Positions 19,481 to 29,222 of a DNA stretch of 64,000 nt are shown here, one piece after another. The position numbers and the translations under genes are program-made. The notes under the pieces are model-generated. The model was given only the letters and a program-made list of their open reading frames with translations. It was not told the origin of the DNA and made no database searches. How positions within the stretch are numbered: position 1 is the stretch's first letter; each line of letters opens with the position of its first letter. This DNA is from Limosilactobacillus sp. (GTDB lineage Bacteria; Bacillota; Bacilli; Lactobacillales; Lactobacillaceae): contig NZ_JALCQI010000002.1 in assembly GCF_022651205.1 (NCBI RefSeq), forward strand, positions 1 through 64,000. The letters run 5' to 3'.

Positions 19481-22405
19481 ATGTTTAGTAGTTTAAAGCA
19501 TAATCGTGGTCAACAATTGGGGAGTTTATTTGTTGTCCTCACAATTATTTGCTTTTTGGGGACCACAAGTCAGTTGCTCACCCACCTGCATGAGGCAACG
19601 TGGTCTTTCATCCTCTGGTGGATTTTAAAAACCTTCGTTAGTACCGTTGTGTTATGGGTTCCAATTGCAATCGGCGCAACTCAGCAACGGCGACGGTTTA
19701 ATCGACAGGTAGTTGTTATCGCTCTCTGGGTTGTCGGTGCCGTTACCTTTATCTGGGCCAAATTTACCACCCAGCCAGTAACGACCGCTGCTCAACCATC
19801 CCCAGAGCTTTACGTTGTTCAGCAGGTCTTCATTACCTGGCTGATTTCTAGTGGTCTTTTTCTTTTTGCCCAGCCACTTCAAAAACTTTGCCATCGCTGG
19901 CCAACGATTACTCGTCGCCACTGGCTCATTGGCCTCTCAGTTGTTTTTCTCTTGGTAAACTTAATTAGTGGTTATGATGCTTTTGGATTTCACCGCGGAA
20001 CCAGCCTGATCTGGTTTATTTACCTTTTTGCCCTTGGTGATTGGTTAGTAAATGATCGCAAGTGGCTACAAAAGTGGTCAAATGGACGTTACGCAATTTT
20101 GACGATCACCAGTCTGCTCTTCGCGTCACTGATTACTTGGCTGAACATGAATCGTGTTGATTACAGTCCTCATAGCGATTTAACACCAAACACTCACTAC
20201 CTATTAGGGATTAATCCATACCAGCCATTTTTGCTTTTATCATGCCTAATCATGGCTGCCTGGTTTTTCCGAAAGGGAGGACAAGGAAAGAAAGACGATC
20301 TCCTTCCAGTTACCGGAATTCTTTTGCTTAATCTCCTGGGATTACCAATGATCTTCACACCACTCTTATTGCCACGGACTACCTGGCAAGTTGCGTTAAT
20401 TCTTGGTTTCGTGATTTTAATTGTTCTTGGTGGAGTATTATTCCTAATTAATTTCCTGGGAAATAAAATTAGTTGGCAATTAAATTATCGGAGCTTTCTT
20501 AACTGGTTTAAGAAAATTTGTAAGAATTACTGGCCCGTTCTTTTGACCTACCTGATTCTCTGGGTAATTACCCTGGTTTCTTTTGCCATTTTATGGGACG
20601 GCAAGTTTACCATGGTGCAATGGATGCTGACGGAACGTTCAAAGATCATCACGGTGAATGTCCTAATTGTCTTTGCAATTAACCTTATTTTGATGGCAAT
20701 TACTAACCGTTGGTGGATCAGTTCTGGAATTACGGTGATCTTCTACTTAGGCTGGTTTGGTGCATCCGTTCTTAAGATTGCTGCCAGAAATGAACCGATT
20801 ATCCCAACCGATATTTCAACATTAACTGCTCCGGGTGCAATGCTGGGGATGGTTAACAAGTGGCTCATCATCTTTACGGTTATTGCATTCATTGCTGTCA
20901 TTATTGCATGCTGGCAATTAGAAAAGCGTTATGGTAACCACAGCCGTTTTAACCCTTACGTAAGGATCTGTGCTGCTGTCATTTCTTGTGGATTTTTGTT
21001 TAGCTTCAATTTTGCTAACCACAGCAATTCGATCGTTTACAAGCAATTGCAAAACATTAATGATACCCCCTACTTTTACTCCCAATTGCGTGGGGCAAAA
21101 ATGAACGGGACCCTCCTGCAATTTGTTAACAATATTGACGTTCACGTAATGAATAAGCCAGCGGGCTATTCGGCAGCAACAATGAATCGAATTGCAAAGC
21201 GCTATTCAAAAGTTGGTGCAAAAATCAATCAGCAGCGAACTCATAAAAGCGTTGGGAAACAAAACCTTGTGTTTGTCCTCAGTGAAAGTTACTCTGATCC
21301 AGCACGGGTTCCCGGAATGAAGGTTAGTGGAAACCCAATTCCATACCTTCATCGATTAAAAAAGCAATCAACCAGTGGCCTCATGCTTAGTTCTGGTTAT
21401 GGAGGCGGAACGGCAAACATGGAATACCAAGCTTTAACCGGCCTTTCCATTGCTAGCTTTTCACCGACACTACCAACACCGTATTCACAACTTGTCCCTT
21501 ACCAAAAACGAACCTTTACTATCAACAATCTGTTCAATTATAGTATCGGGATCCATCCTTTTTCCGCTAACCTTTATAGCAGAAAAACTGTTTATAAGAA
21601 GTTTGGCTTTAATAAGTTCTACCACTTCGACGGTGGGAATAAACTTACTTACACCCAAAAGATTCATAACAGTCCCCGCGTTAGTGATGACTCAGCTTAT
21701 CAAGAGGTAACGTTAAACCTTAAGCGGCATCCTCACGGTAAGTTTGTTCAACTTGCTACCATGCAGAACCACATGCCATACGGTCCTGACTACTACGCGA
21801 AAAATAACTTCCACGTTTCTGGGAAAGGTTTCAACACCCCTGAACAAAAGGCACAAATTGAAACCTACATTCAAGGAATCCACTATACTGATCAGGCATT
21901 AAAGAAGTGGATTAAACAATTAGACAGCCTTCAGCAACCGACCACTGTTGTCTGGTACGGTGATCACCTTCCAGGAATCTACCATGGTCTGCCAATGGGT
22001 AAATACGGAACCCAATTACATGAAACGGATTACTTCATTTACAGCAATGCAGCTGCCCGTAAAGCTAACCAAAATCGACTTACATGGCAACACCAGATTG
22101 TAGGTCCCAATAACTTTGCGGCAATGGCACTTGCCCAAATGGATGTTAAGGTCTCACCTTACTATGCTCTAATGACAGCAGTTGCCGAAAAAATTCCCGC
22201 AACCTCATTGCCAACAAACGGAACTGCAAAAAACAATTCCGCTCACCAGGGAGGAACCGATTTCGTTGATGCTCGCGGGAAACACGTTAAGCTAAATGCA
22301 CATCAAAAGAAGCTCTTCCACGATTACCAGCTCGTTCAATACGACTTAACTGCTGGCCATCATTACCTTATGAAAGATTCGTTCTTAAAGCAGGTAGCGA
22401 AATAA
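19481..22405 (+). CDS. LtaS-like sulfatase/phosphoglycerol transferase, large membrane protein
   Basis: A 974-aa protein. The first ~560 residues contain many (about 12) hydrophobic segments, then an extracellular sulfatase-type domain. That domain has LVFVLSESYSDP (first metal site), GGTANMEYQALTG (the Thr is the probable catalytic nucleophile, as in LtaS), and WYGDHLPG (second metal site). Such proteins transfer phosphoglycerol from phosphatidylglycerol onto teichoic acid or glycolipid. The membrane part is about twice the size of classical five-helix LtaS, so the exact acceptor is uncertain. The ATG at 19481 is chosen because GGAAAG precedes it; the frame is open to 19418. Confidence 0.8.
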   Translation: MFSSLKHNRGQQLGSLFVVLTIICFLGTTSQLLTHLHEATWSFILWWILKTFVSTVVLWVPIAIGATQQRRRFNRQVVVIALWVVGAVTFIWAKFTTQPVTTAAQPSPELYVVQQVFITWLISSGLFLFAQPLQKLCHRWPTITRRHWLIGLSVVFLLVNLISGYDAFGFHRGTSLIWFIYLFALGDWLVNDRKWLQKWSNGRYAILTITSLLFASLITWLNMNRVDYSPHSDLTPNTHYLLGINPYQPFLLLSCLIMAAWFFRKGGQGKKDDLLPVTGILLLNLLGLPMIFTPLLLPRTTWQVALILGFVILIVLGGVLFLINFLGNKISWQLNYRSFLNWFKKICKNYWPVLLTYLILWVITLVSFAILWDGKFTMVQWMLTERSKIITVNVLIVFAINLILMAITNRWWISSGITVIFYLGWFGASVLKIAARNEPIIPTDISTLTAPGAMLGMVNKWLIIFTVIAFIAVIIACWQLEKRYGNHSRFNPYVRICAAVISCGFLFSFNFANHSNSIVYKQLQNINDTPYFYSQLRGAKMNGTLLQFVNNIDVHVMNKPAGYSAATMNRIAKRYSKVGAKINQQRTHKSVGKQNLVFVLSESYSDPARVPGMKVSGNPIPYLHRLKKQSTSGLMLSSGYGGGTANMEYQALTGLSIASFSPTLPTPYSQLVPYQKRTFTINNLFNYSIGIHPFSANLYSRKTVYKKFGFNKFYHFDGGNKLTYTQKIHNSPRVSDDSAYQEVTLNLKRHPHGKFVQLATMQNHMPYGPDYYAKNNFHVSGKGFNTPEQKAQIETYIQGIHYTDQALKKWIKQLDSLQQPTTVVWYGDHLPGIYHGLPMGKYGTQLHETDYFIYSNAAARKANQNRLTWQHQIVGPNNFAAMALAQMDVKVSPYYALMTAVAEKIPATSLPTNGTAKNNSAHQGGTDFVDARGKHVKLNAHQKKLFHDYQLVQYDLTAGHHYLMKDSFLKQVAK

Positions 22406-22415
22406 CCTAATACTA

Positions 22416-22463
22416 AATAAGTCCTCATCACGTTCATATCGAACATGATGAGGACTTATTATT
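22416..22463 (+). terminator. Terminator of the LtaS-like gene
   Basis: AATAAGTCCTCATCA...GTTC pairs with GAAC..TGATGAGGACTTATT, followed by ATTTAG. Near-perfect stem over about 20 bp. Confidence 0.75.
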
Positions 22464-22508
22464 TAGAAAATAGAAAATTTCACTATCTAATAATTAGCAG
22501 TAGTTTCT

Positions 22509-22642
22509 GAACATACAGAGTCTAATTACGGAAAATAACCGGAGCCCTCGAGTCTAACTACGAACGACTCTGATGATTTCACCATCATTCATCGTTCCAG
22601 GTTAGACCACCAGGCTCCCGAGAAGGTTATTTTCCAGCTTCT
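22509..22642 (-). repeat. Family C structured element, copy C1 (3' region of pgcA)
   Basis: Read on the minus strand it begins right at the pgcA stop with GAAGCTGG. Stem 1: GGAAAATAACC/GGTTATTTTCC (22625-22635 with 22530-22540). Stem 2: GGAGCC/GGCTCC (22613-22618 with 22541-22546). Inner stems GTCTAAC/GTTAGAC, GAACGA/TCGTTC and TGATG/TCATC. It ends with ATTAGACTCTGTATGTTC. A second copy with different but still complementary stems is at 61003-61160. No T-tract follows. Confidence 0.8.
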
Positions 22643-24368
22643 ATTCTTCAGCAAACTTCTTTAATGCTTTTTCAAAGTCAGCTAATTTAGAATTTGCTTC
22701 GTCAAGTGATGGTGCACTGGTTCCAATGTAGAATTTAAGCTTTGGTTCAGTACCAGATGGCCGAATAGCAATCCAGGTTTCATCGTCAAGGATGTAACGA
22801 AGAACATTAGATTCAGGGATACCAAGTTCACTGACTTGACCATCTGCACTTGTCTTTGTGCCCTTTGAGAAGTCTTCGGTAACCATTACCTTATGACCGG
22901 CGAATTCGGTTGGTGCTTCTTCACGGAACTTCTTCATCAAACCTTGAATCTTAGCTGGGCCATCAACGCCTGGGTACATGTTAGCAACCGTGTTTTCACG
23001 GAAGTAACCGTACTTCTTGAATAATTCTTGAAGGCCATCGTACAAGGTCATCTTCCGGCTCCTGTAATATGCAGCAACTTCGGCCAATAGTGTCAATGAT
23101 TGGATAGCATCCTTATCACGGACGAATGGCTTGATCAGATAACCGTAACTTTCTTCAAAACCAAACATGAAGGTATGATCAGCCTTACCAGTCTCATATT
23201 GGTGAATTTGGTCAGCAATCCACTTAAAACCAGTCAAAACATTAATCATTTTAACGCCATAGCTTTCGGCAATCTTAGCAGCAAAGTTAGTTGAAACAAT
23301 TGACTTAACAGCAGCTGCATTCTTTGGCAATGTTCCCGCTTGTTTGTGAGCTTCAAGAATGTAAGCCAACATGATTGATGCAATTTGGTTACCAGTTAGC
23401 AATTGGTATTCGCCATTTGGTTGACGAACTGCGCAACCCAAACGGTCAGCGTCTGGATCCGTTGCAATAAGCACATCAGCATCGATTTCTTTACCTAACT
23501 TAATTGACCGAACAAAGGCCTCTGGGAATTCTGGATTAGGGTGTTCCAAACCAGGGAAGTCACCGTTTGGTTGAGCTTCAGTTGGTTCAATGGTGAAGTT
23601 AGTAAAGCCAGCTTGACGTAATGCCCGTTCACCAAGCATCCGACCAGTCCCGCATAATGGAGTAAAGACGAACTTCATGTCCTTACCATATTCCTTAGCA
23701 AGTTCGGGGTTAACGGTAACACTCTTTGCATTAGCTAAGTAGGCAGCATCGACATCTTCACCAATAATGGTTTCAGTACCGTTATCCAATAATTCTTGTT
23801 CGTCAGCTAACTTGATGTCGAAAATATCAGTGATCTTCCGGATATATCCGGTCATCATGTCAGATTCCTTTGGTGGCATTTGTCCACCATCTTCACCGTA
23901 AATCTTATAACCGTTGTATTCCTTTGGGTTGTGACTAGCGGTAATCATAATCCCAGCGTATGTGTGCAGGTGACGAACGGCAAACGACAATTCTGGTGTT
24001 GGCCGCAGGTTGTCATAAATGTAAACCTTAATTCCGTGAGCACCCAATACCCGTGCTGAATCATGGGCAAATTGACGTGAATTATGACGTGAATCATAAC
24101 TAATCGCAACCCCACGGTTCTTGATTTCATCCCCCAGAGAATCCATCAACGTTGCCAAACCTTCAGTAGCCTGACGAACGGTATAAACGTTCATCCGGTT
24201 AATCCCGGGTCCCATTAATCCCCGCATTCCGGCGGTTCCGAAAGACATTGGTGCGTAAAATGCATCTTCAATTTCCTTGTCGTCATGCATTGCATCTAAT
24301 TCTTGTTTCAAGTTTGGCTCAAGATCAGTCCGTTCTTGCCAAACTTGGTAAGTATCTTTCCAGCTCAT
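22641..24368 (-). CDS. pgcA: Phosphoglucomutase/phosphomannomutase
   Basis: A 575-aa alpha-D-phosphohexomutase. The phosphoserine loop is ITASHNPKEYNGYK, the Mg loop is DPDADRLG, the sugar-binding loop is GFEESYGY, and the phosphate-binding segment RPSGTEPKLKFY is near the end. It interconverts glucose-6-P and glucose-1-P, feeding GalU (27.2-28.1 kb) to make UDP-glucose for glycolipids and teichoic acids. The ATG at 24366-24368 has AAAGGAG 8 nt upstream. Confidence 0.95.
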   Translation of the reverse strand: MSWKDTYQVWQERTDLEPNLKQELDAMHDDKEIEDAFYAPMSFGTAGMRGLMGPGINRMNVYTVRQATEGLATLMDSLGDEIKNRGVAISYDSRHNSRQFAHDSARVLGAHGIKVYIYDNLRPTPELSFAVRHLHTYAGIMITASHNPKEYNGYKIYGEDGGQMPPKESDMMTGYIRKITDIFDIKLADEQELLDNGTETIIGEDVDAAYLANAKSVTVNPELAKEYGKDMKFVFTPLCGTGRMLGERALRQAGFTNFTIEPTEAQPNGDFPGLEHPNPEFPEAFVRSIKLGKEIDADVLIATDPDADRLGCAVRQPNGEYQLLTGNQIASIMLAYILEAHKQAGTLPKNAAAVKSIVSTNFAAKIAESYGVKMINVLTGFKWIADQIHQYETGKADHTFMFGFEESYGYLIKPFVRDKDAIQSLTLLAEVAAYYRSRKMTLYDGLQELFKKYGYFRENTVANMYPGVDGPAKIQGLMKKFREEAPTEFAGHKVMVTEDFSKGTKTSADGQVSELGIPESNVLRYILDDETWIAIRPSGTEPKLKFYIGTSAPSLDEANSKLADFEKALKKFAEE

Positions 24369-24466
24369 CAAAATTGCTCCTTTGTTCTCATAATCTGATT
24401 TCAGTATAACTCATTATGGAGTTTCTGTGTTCGTTTACTTCATTGTTTTACTAAAGTTTTACTGAA

Positions 24467-25663
24467 CTAATCAAGTTCTCGAATCCAGGCTGCCATTTCT
24501 CCTACCTGATCATCACCAAAGACCAGGTATTGATCATTCCCAGACATACTGGCCGTGCTGTTAAAAGCAAGGACTGGCTTTCCTAATTTAAGGAATCGCT
24601 GAATTGCTTTCTCATCTTTAGTTCCCTGATTAATATCAAGGTAAGCACTTGCCCGGTTAAACCGATCTGTCATTACGCGAGGAAGGATCCCTGGGTACAA
24701 GCTAACATTAGGGTATTTTAAGAGTGCCAATAATTTAGGTCCCATTGATGTCCGTGCAGCAATCTCAAATTGATATTCTGGTAGGGTCGTTACAAGTTCA
24801 ACTAAATGACTAAGGTCCTGACTATTCGTCAAGCAGATTAATGGTCCACGCAGTTTTGACCATTGAGGCTTATTTGTCCCCAACGTAACGTGATCAATAA
24901 TATCGCGGATACTCATCCCGTTGTAGTACCACCACAACTCACGGTAACGAACCGTTGAAACCAGGTTCCATGGTTTATCATCGGAGTCAAAGTGAATGAT
25001 TGTTGGGTCGTTGACTTGTGCTAACTCATCAATTATTCGATCAAGGTGATTGTAAACTGCATAACCTTCGACCCCAACCTCGTAGTTGTAGGTCCGGGGT
25101 AAAAATTTCGTTTGTGGGTAAAAGAAATCACTTAAGACCGATTGATCAGCATTCGTCAATCCAGGCTGCTTACTAGCGGCCATTAATTGATCGACGATTC
25201 CCTTTTGTTGATTAATTACCGGGTTATTAAAGTAAACCACACCAGCATTAATCTCTTTTTCTGGCGAATTTAAATCCTTAACCGCAGCTAACGGATTGGA
25301 GAAGTCAAGATTAAAAAGGGCTGTCAGTGGGCGATTAACAATAATGTCGCTGTCCAAGTATAAGACCCGGTCCTCGGGCAATAACTTCGGCAATAATAAT
25401 TTATCAAACGTCATTGTGTTGAGACGTTCACCAAACGAAATCTTACTTTCGGCAAATAGTGACTGGTCAACTTTTAAATCAATGATGGTGTCATCAATCT
25501 GATTTAATTGCTGGTTAACGTTTTTGAACCACTCTTGGGGGATGTCAGGATTTAAGATATATACCGTTAATCCTCGGTTGTGGTAAAGAAGTGATTTTAA
25601 GCTGGTAAATAATTTATCAAGATATGCGTAGTTACACTGCATCGCAATTACTGGTGCTGACAT
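24467..25663 (-). CDS. Two-part glycosyltransferase: GT8 domain plus C-terminal accessory domain
   Basis: 398 aa. The first ~270 residues are a GT-A fold of family GT8 (LgtC/general stress protein A type) with the metal/nucleotide-sugar motif YLDSDII, then GVVYFN and the later motif IIHFDSDDKPW. The last ~120 residues (from about LRGPLICLTNS) look different: ...YPGILPRVMTDRFNR, YLDINQGTKDEKAIQ and GKPVLAFNST resemble the C-terminal half of GT-B enzymes seen with accessory Sec or adhesin glycosylation. Donor and acceptor are unknown; cell-surface glycan or adhesin decoration is an inference. Stand-alone gene with its own terminator region. Confidence 0.75.
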   Translation of the reverse strand: MSAPVIAMQCNYAYLDKLFTSLKSLLYHNRGLTVYILNPDIPQEWFKNVNQQLNQIDDTIIDLKVDQSLFAESKISFGERLNTMTFDKLLLPKLLPEDRVLYLDSDIIVNRPLTALFNLDFSNPLAAVKDLNSPEKEINAGVVYFNNPVINQQKGIVDQLMAASKQPGLTNADQSVLSDFFYPQTKFLPRTYNYEVGVEGYAVYNHLDRIIDELAQVNDPTIIHFDSDDKPWNLVSTVRYRELWWYYNGMSIRDIIDHVTLGTNKPQWSKLRGPLICLTNSQDLSHLVELVTTLPEYQFEIAARTSMGPKLLALLKYPNVSLYPGILPRVMTDRFNRASAYLDINQGTKDEKAIQRFLKLGKPVLAFNSTASMSGNDQYLVFGDDQVGEMAAWIRELD

Positions 25664-25725
25664 TTTAATGAGCCTCCCTATTCATAATAACTATACCCTT
25701 TTGGTAAGAACAAAAATAGGGGATC

Positions 25726-25759
25726 GAAAAAAGAGGCCGAATTTAATTTTCAGTCTCTT
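25726..25759 (-). terminator. Terminator of trxB
   Basis: Minus strand AAGAGACTG and CGGCCTCTT pair (25751-25759 with 25731-25739), followed by TTTTTTC. Confidence 0.7.
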
Positions 25760-25772
25760 CTGTATTTATAAT

Positions 25773-26705
25773 TTATAACGATTGAATGTATTGATAAACC
25801 TGTTGGCCAGCGATTGAACCATCACCAACAGCGGTAGCGATTTGCCGCAATGGTGTTTCTCGGACATCACCAACGGCAAAGATCCCAGGAATGCTTGTCT
25901 TCATCGTATTGTCAGTCTTAACCCATCCCTGATCATCAAGAATTCCCAATGATGCAAACTGCTTAGTCATCGGTACATTACCAACATAAATAAAGATTCC
26001 GTCGGCGTCCATTGTCCCCTCTTCACCAGTTTGGTTATTATGGGTCTTAACACCAGTAACCTTGGTGTCGTTACCAATAATTTCGGTCACGCTGGTATTA
26101 AAGATGAACTTCATCTTGTCGTTTTTCATTGCTTCATCCTGCATCATTGGTTGCGCACGAAGCTTATCACTCCGCACTAAAACTGTCACCTGCGAAGCCA
26201 AGTTAGTCAGGTACATTCCTTCTTCAACTGCGGAATCACCGCCACCAACAACAATTAAGTGCTTATCCTTAAAGAAGGCACCATCACAAACGGCACAGTA
26301 TGAAACACCCCGACCACTAAATTCTTCTTCGCCGGGAACATTGAGGTGCCGTTGCTCAGAACCGGTGGCAATCACAATCGCTTTAGCAGTGAATTGTTCA
26401 TCCATATCGGTAGAAACAGTTTTCGTCCCGTCATCATTAATTTCAACCTTTGTCACGGTTCCGTATGCGTACTCAGCACCGAATTGTGTTGATCCATCAT
26501 ACATCTGTTGAGCCAGGTCAGGCCCCTTAATACTCTTAAAACCAGTATAATTTTCAATCGTTGCGGTGTTATTCAAGTTACCGCCATAGATTCCTCGATC
26601 AAGCATCAGAACAGACAAGTTAGCTCGTGACGCATACATTGCAGCAGTCATTCCGCCGGGACCTGCACCGATTACTACTACATCATAATGATCCTTATTA
26701 GCCAT
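25773..26705 (-). CDS. trxB: Thioredoxin reductase (NADPH)
   Basis: A 310-aa FAD enzyme reducing thioredoxin with NADPH. FAD site VIGAGPGG near the N-terminus, redox pair CAVC in SYCAVCDGAFF, NADPH-binding VVGGGDSAVEE, and the C-terminal FAD motif GIFAVGDVRE. Length is typical. Upstream are a terminator and a repeat island, so it is its own transcription unit. Confidence 0.97.
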   Translation of the reverse strand: MANKDHYDVVVIGAGPGGMTAAMYASRANLSVLMLDRGIYGGNLNNTATIENYTGFKSIKGPDLAQQMYDGSTQFGAEYAYGTVTKVEINDDGTKTVSTDMDEQFTAKAIVIATGSEQRHLNVPGEEEFSGRGVSYCAVCDGAFFKDKHLIVVGGGDSAVEEGMYLTNLASQVTVLVRSDKLRAQPMMQDEAMKNDKMKFIFNTSVTEIIGNDTKVTGVKTHNNQTGEEGTMDADGIFIYVGNVPMTKQFASLGILDDQGWVKTDNTMKTSIPGIFAVGDVRETPLRQIATAVGDGSIAGQQVYQYIQSL

Positions 26706-26804
26706 TCAAAGTCCCTCCTTAAGTTAGTCCAATTTAATTACTAATTATAATAACTTTTTTCGGGAATATTGTCTATTGTTCTGCTTACTTTTGATAAGTA
26801 AGGA

Positions 26805-26847
26805 ATTAAAAAATGGAATCTTAAGGTTCGATGAACTATAAGATTCC
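26805..26847 (-). terminator. Terminator hairpin upstream of trxB (end of the hprK-galU unit)
   Basis: Minus strand GGAATCTTA (rc of 26839-26847) and TAAGATTCC (rc of 26815-26823) pair, with an inner GTTC/GAAC, and ATTTTTTAATT follows. Confidence 0.75.
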
Positions 26848-26945
26848 ACTTTGGTGTTTTAGTGTAATGAGTAGGGGATTGCTGGAGTGGTTCTACTGCA
26901 ACATAGCTACTGCGCTTCGCCCGAGTTTCCTTCTACTGTTATATA

Positions 26946-27079
26946 GTCGAAACGTTGGAGTGAACCAGAAATTGATTCATCAATTTCGTCTGTGAACCCA
27001 CGCAAGGATGAGTAGGTTTTTGGCTATCAACTTGTTGATGACAAAAGCCACTCAGCTACTGCGCTTCGCCTGAGTTTCC
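26946..27079 (+). repeat. Family B repeat, copy B1
   Basis: Starts with the shared end ...TAGTCGAAACG, then TTGGAGTGAACC, a perfect hairpin GAAATTGAT-TC-ATCAATTTC, TGTGAACCCACGCAAGG, a second hairpin ATCAACTTGTTGAT inside GGCT...AGCC, and CTACTGCGCTTCGCC. About 125 nt are almost identical in B2 (39221-39345) and, inverted, in B3 (56311-56430). Confidence 0.8.
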
Positions 27080-27102
27080 TTCTACTTCAGCATAGTCGAA
27101 AC

Positions 27103-27208
27103 GTGCTTCGCCCGAGTTTCCTAGAGCTAGCAACCTCCTTCCTAGGCGCAAGTCGCCTTCGTCAGGAGAAATTGCTAGCTTTCCGGAAACTCTTTGGGGC
27201 GAAAGCAC
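27103..27208 (-). repeat. Family A hairpin element, copy A2
   Basis: Read on the minus strand it is nearly identical to A1. It starts one base after the galU TAG stop with AGTGCTTTCGCCC and ends at GGGCGAAGCAC, followed by GTTTCGACTATGCTGAAGTAG. All four stems are intact. Confidence 0.85.
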
Positions 27209-27209
27209 T

Positions 27210-28112
27210 CTACTTCTTTTTATCCTCTGCCGCGAATTTGGTGCCGAGGTCTTTGATATATTGACGTAATTCGTCCTTAACTTGTGGGTGCTTAAGGCCG
27301 TATTCAATGTTGGTCTTAACCCAACCAAACTTGTTACCAACGTCGTAACGGTCGCCAAGGTATTCACGAGCAAATACCCGTTGAGTTTGGTTCAAGGTGT
27401 CAATAGCATCAGTTAATTGGATTTCGCCGCCCTTACCAGGCTTAGTCTTTGCCAAAACGTCAAAGATTTCCGGAGTAAAGACGTAACGACCAATAATGGC
27501 CAAGTCACTTGGAGCCTTCTTTGGATCTGGCTTTTCAACAAAGCTCGTAACGTTAAAGAGTCCTGGAGTAACTTCCTTACTTGGGTTAATTACACCATAC
27601 TTAGCAGTATCTTCGTGTGGTACCCGCATAACAGCAAGAGTAGAAGCACCTGTTTGTTCATAACTCTCAATCAATTGCTTAGTTAACGGTTCACCATCAT
27701 TGTTAATGTTGTTCAAATCATCACCCAACATTACAACAAATGGTTCGTCACCGATAAAGTCACGAGCGGTTAAAACGGCATCCCCTAAACCACGTGGATG
27801 TGATTGACGAATGAAGTAAATGTTAATGTCAGTCGTTTCTTCAACTAACTTCAACATTTCATTTTTGTGCTTTGCCCGTAAGTTATCTTCAAGCTCTGGG
27901 TTTGAATCAAAGTGGTCTTCAATTGAGCGCTTGTTCTTGCCATCAACAACAACAATGTCTTCAATCCCGGACTTCCGAGCTTCCTCAACAATGAACTGAA
28001 TCGTTGGCTTATCAACGATTGGTAACATTTCCTTTGCTAATGCCTTTGTTGCTGGGAGAAAGCGGGTCCCCAAACCAGCAGCAGGAATAATTGCTTTACG
28101 TACGCGTTTCAT
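27210..28112 (-). CDS. galU: UTP-glucose-1-phosphate uridylyltransferase
   Basis: A 300-aa enzyme making UDP-glucose. Nucleotide-binding start [20 protein letters not shown], then [20 protein letters not shown] and EKPDPKKAP are all typical. UDP-glucose supplies glycolipid anchors, teichoic acid decoration and, with GalE (61-62 kb), UDP-galactose. Last gene of hprK-lgt-gpsA-galU; the family-A repeat begins at its stop codon. Confidence 0.97.
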   Translation of the reverse strand: MKRVRKAIIPAAGLGTRFLPATKALAKEMLPIVDKPTIQFIVEEARKSGIEDIVVVDGKNKRSIEDHFDSNPELEDNLRAKHKNEMLKLVEETTDINIYFIRQSHPRGLGDAVLTARDFIGDEPFVVMLGDDLNNINNDGEPLTKQLIESYEQTGASTLAVMRVPHEDTAKYGVINPSKEVTPGLFNVTSFVEKPDPKKAPSDLAIIGRYVFTPEIFDVLAKTKPGKGGEIQLTDAIDTLNQTQRVFAREYLGDRYDVGNKFGWVKTNIEYGLKHPQVKDELRQYIKDLGTKFAAEDKKK

Positions 28113-28176
28113 AATAATAAACCCTTTCCATGAGATTATTTAATTCTCAATCTCTACTGTATGCATTTTACCATAC

Positions 28177-29193
28177 TTATTCAATTTCTGAAGTAAGATC
28201 TCGGCTCATTAATTGTGAAATTGCGTTTTTAATATCTTCGCCTTCATAGAGAACACGGTATAGGGCGTCGGTAATTGGCATCTTCACTTGACGCTTCAGA
28301 CTAAGTTCATGAGCGGCTTTGGTAGTATATACCCCTTCAATGACCATTCCCATGTGCTCAATTACGTCATCAAGCTTCCGTCCCTGGCCAAGTTGGTATC
28401 CAGCTCGCCAGTTACGAGAATTCTTACTGGTAGCGGTAACGACAAGGTCACCAACACCAGAAAGGCCAATAAAGGTCATTGGATTAGCACCAAAGGCAAC
28501 CCCTAACCGGCGGATTTCGGCAAGACCACGAGTAATTAATGCAGCACGAGCATTGTCGTGGTAACCAAGTCCTTGAAGCGCACCAGCACCGATCGCAATG
28601 ATGTTCTTTAATGCGGCGCCAAATTCTGCCCCAATCACATCATTGTTGGTATAAACACGGAAATAACTATTGCTAAAAATCTTCTGAATTCGATCGGCAT
28701 CTCGCAGATTTGCACATGCAGCTGTAACAGCAGTCATGTCCTTAATGGCCACATCTTCAGCATGACTCGGCCCTGACAGGACGACAATGTCCCGCCGATT
28801 AGCCTCATTAATTTCTTCCTTTAACATTTCGGAAGGGCGCTTGTAAGTGTTTTGCTCTAACCCTTTTGTAGCGTGAACAATTAATGGCTGTTGATCGTTC
28901 TTTTCCAAAATTGCGTTCAAGCGACCTGCTACCTGGCGCAGTCCCTTAGTAGGAATTACAATTAAAATTATATTAGCCCCAGCAACAGCCTCTTCCATAT
29001 CAGAAGTAGCGATTAATTTATCTGAATAAACTAAGTCTTTCATGTAATGAGGGTTAACGTGCTCGTTATTTAATTGATCAACCTGTTCTTGATTTCGTGA
29101 CCACAATTTAACGTTATGACCATTTTCCACCAACATATTAGCTAACGTGCTACCCCACGAGCCTGCTCCTAAAACTGCAATTTGTTCAGCCAT
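28177..29193 (-). CDS. gpsA: Glycerol-3-phosphate dehydrogenase [NAD(P)+]
   Basis: A 338-aa enzyme making sn-glycerol-3-phosphate for phospholipid and lipoteichoic acid synthesis. Rossmann motif VLGAGSWGSTLANML, then HATKGLE, LSGPSHAEDV (catalytic region), AALKNIIAIGAG and GLSGVGDLVVT are characteristic. It sits 29 bp after lgt. Confidence 0.97.
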   Translation of the reverse strand: MAEQIAVLGAGSWGSTLANMLVENGHNVKLWSRNQEQVDQLNNEHVNPHYMKDLVYSDKLIATSDMEEAVAGANIILIVIPTKGLRQVAGRLNAILEKNDQQPLIVHATKGLEQNTYKRPSEMLKEEINEANRRDIVVLSGPSHAEDVAIKDMTAVTAACANLRDADRIQKIFSNSYFRVYTNNDVIGAEFGAALKNIIAIGAGALQGLGYHDNARAALITRGLAEIRRLGVAFGANPMTFIGLSGVGDLVVTATSKNSRNWRAGYQLGQGRKLDDVIEHMGMVIEGVYTTKAAHELSLKRQVKMPITDALYRVLYEGEDIKNAISQLMSRDLTSEIE

Positions 29194-29222
29194 AATTATT
29201 CTCCTTTTAACTAATTAAACTA

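Noticed and set aside
22509..22642. T-box or other known riboswitch in family C
   Set aside because: No T-box sequence, specifier or terminator, and it follows genes rather than preceding them.
27056..27373. 105-codon frame across the end of galU and the repeats
   Set aside because: Overlaps galU in another frame and consists of family A/B repeat translation.
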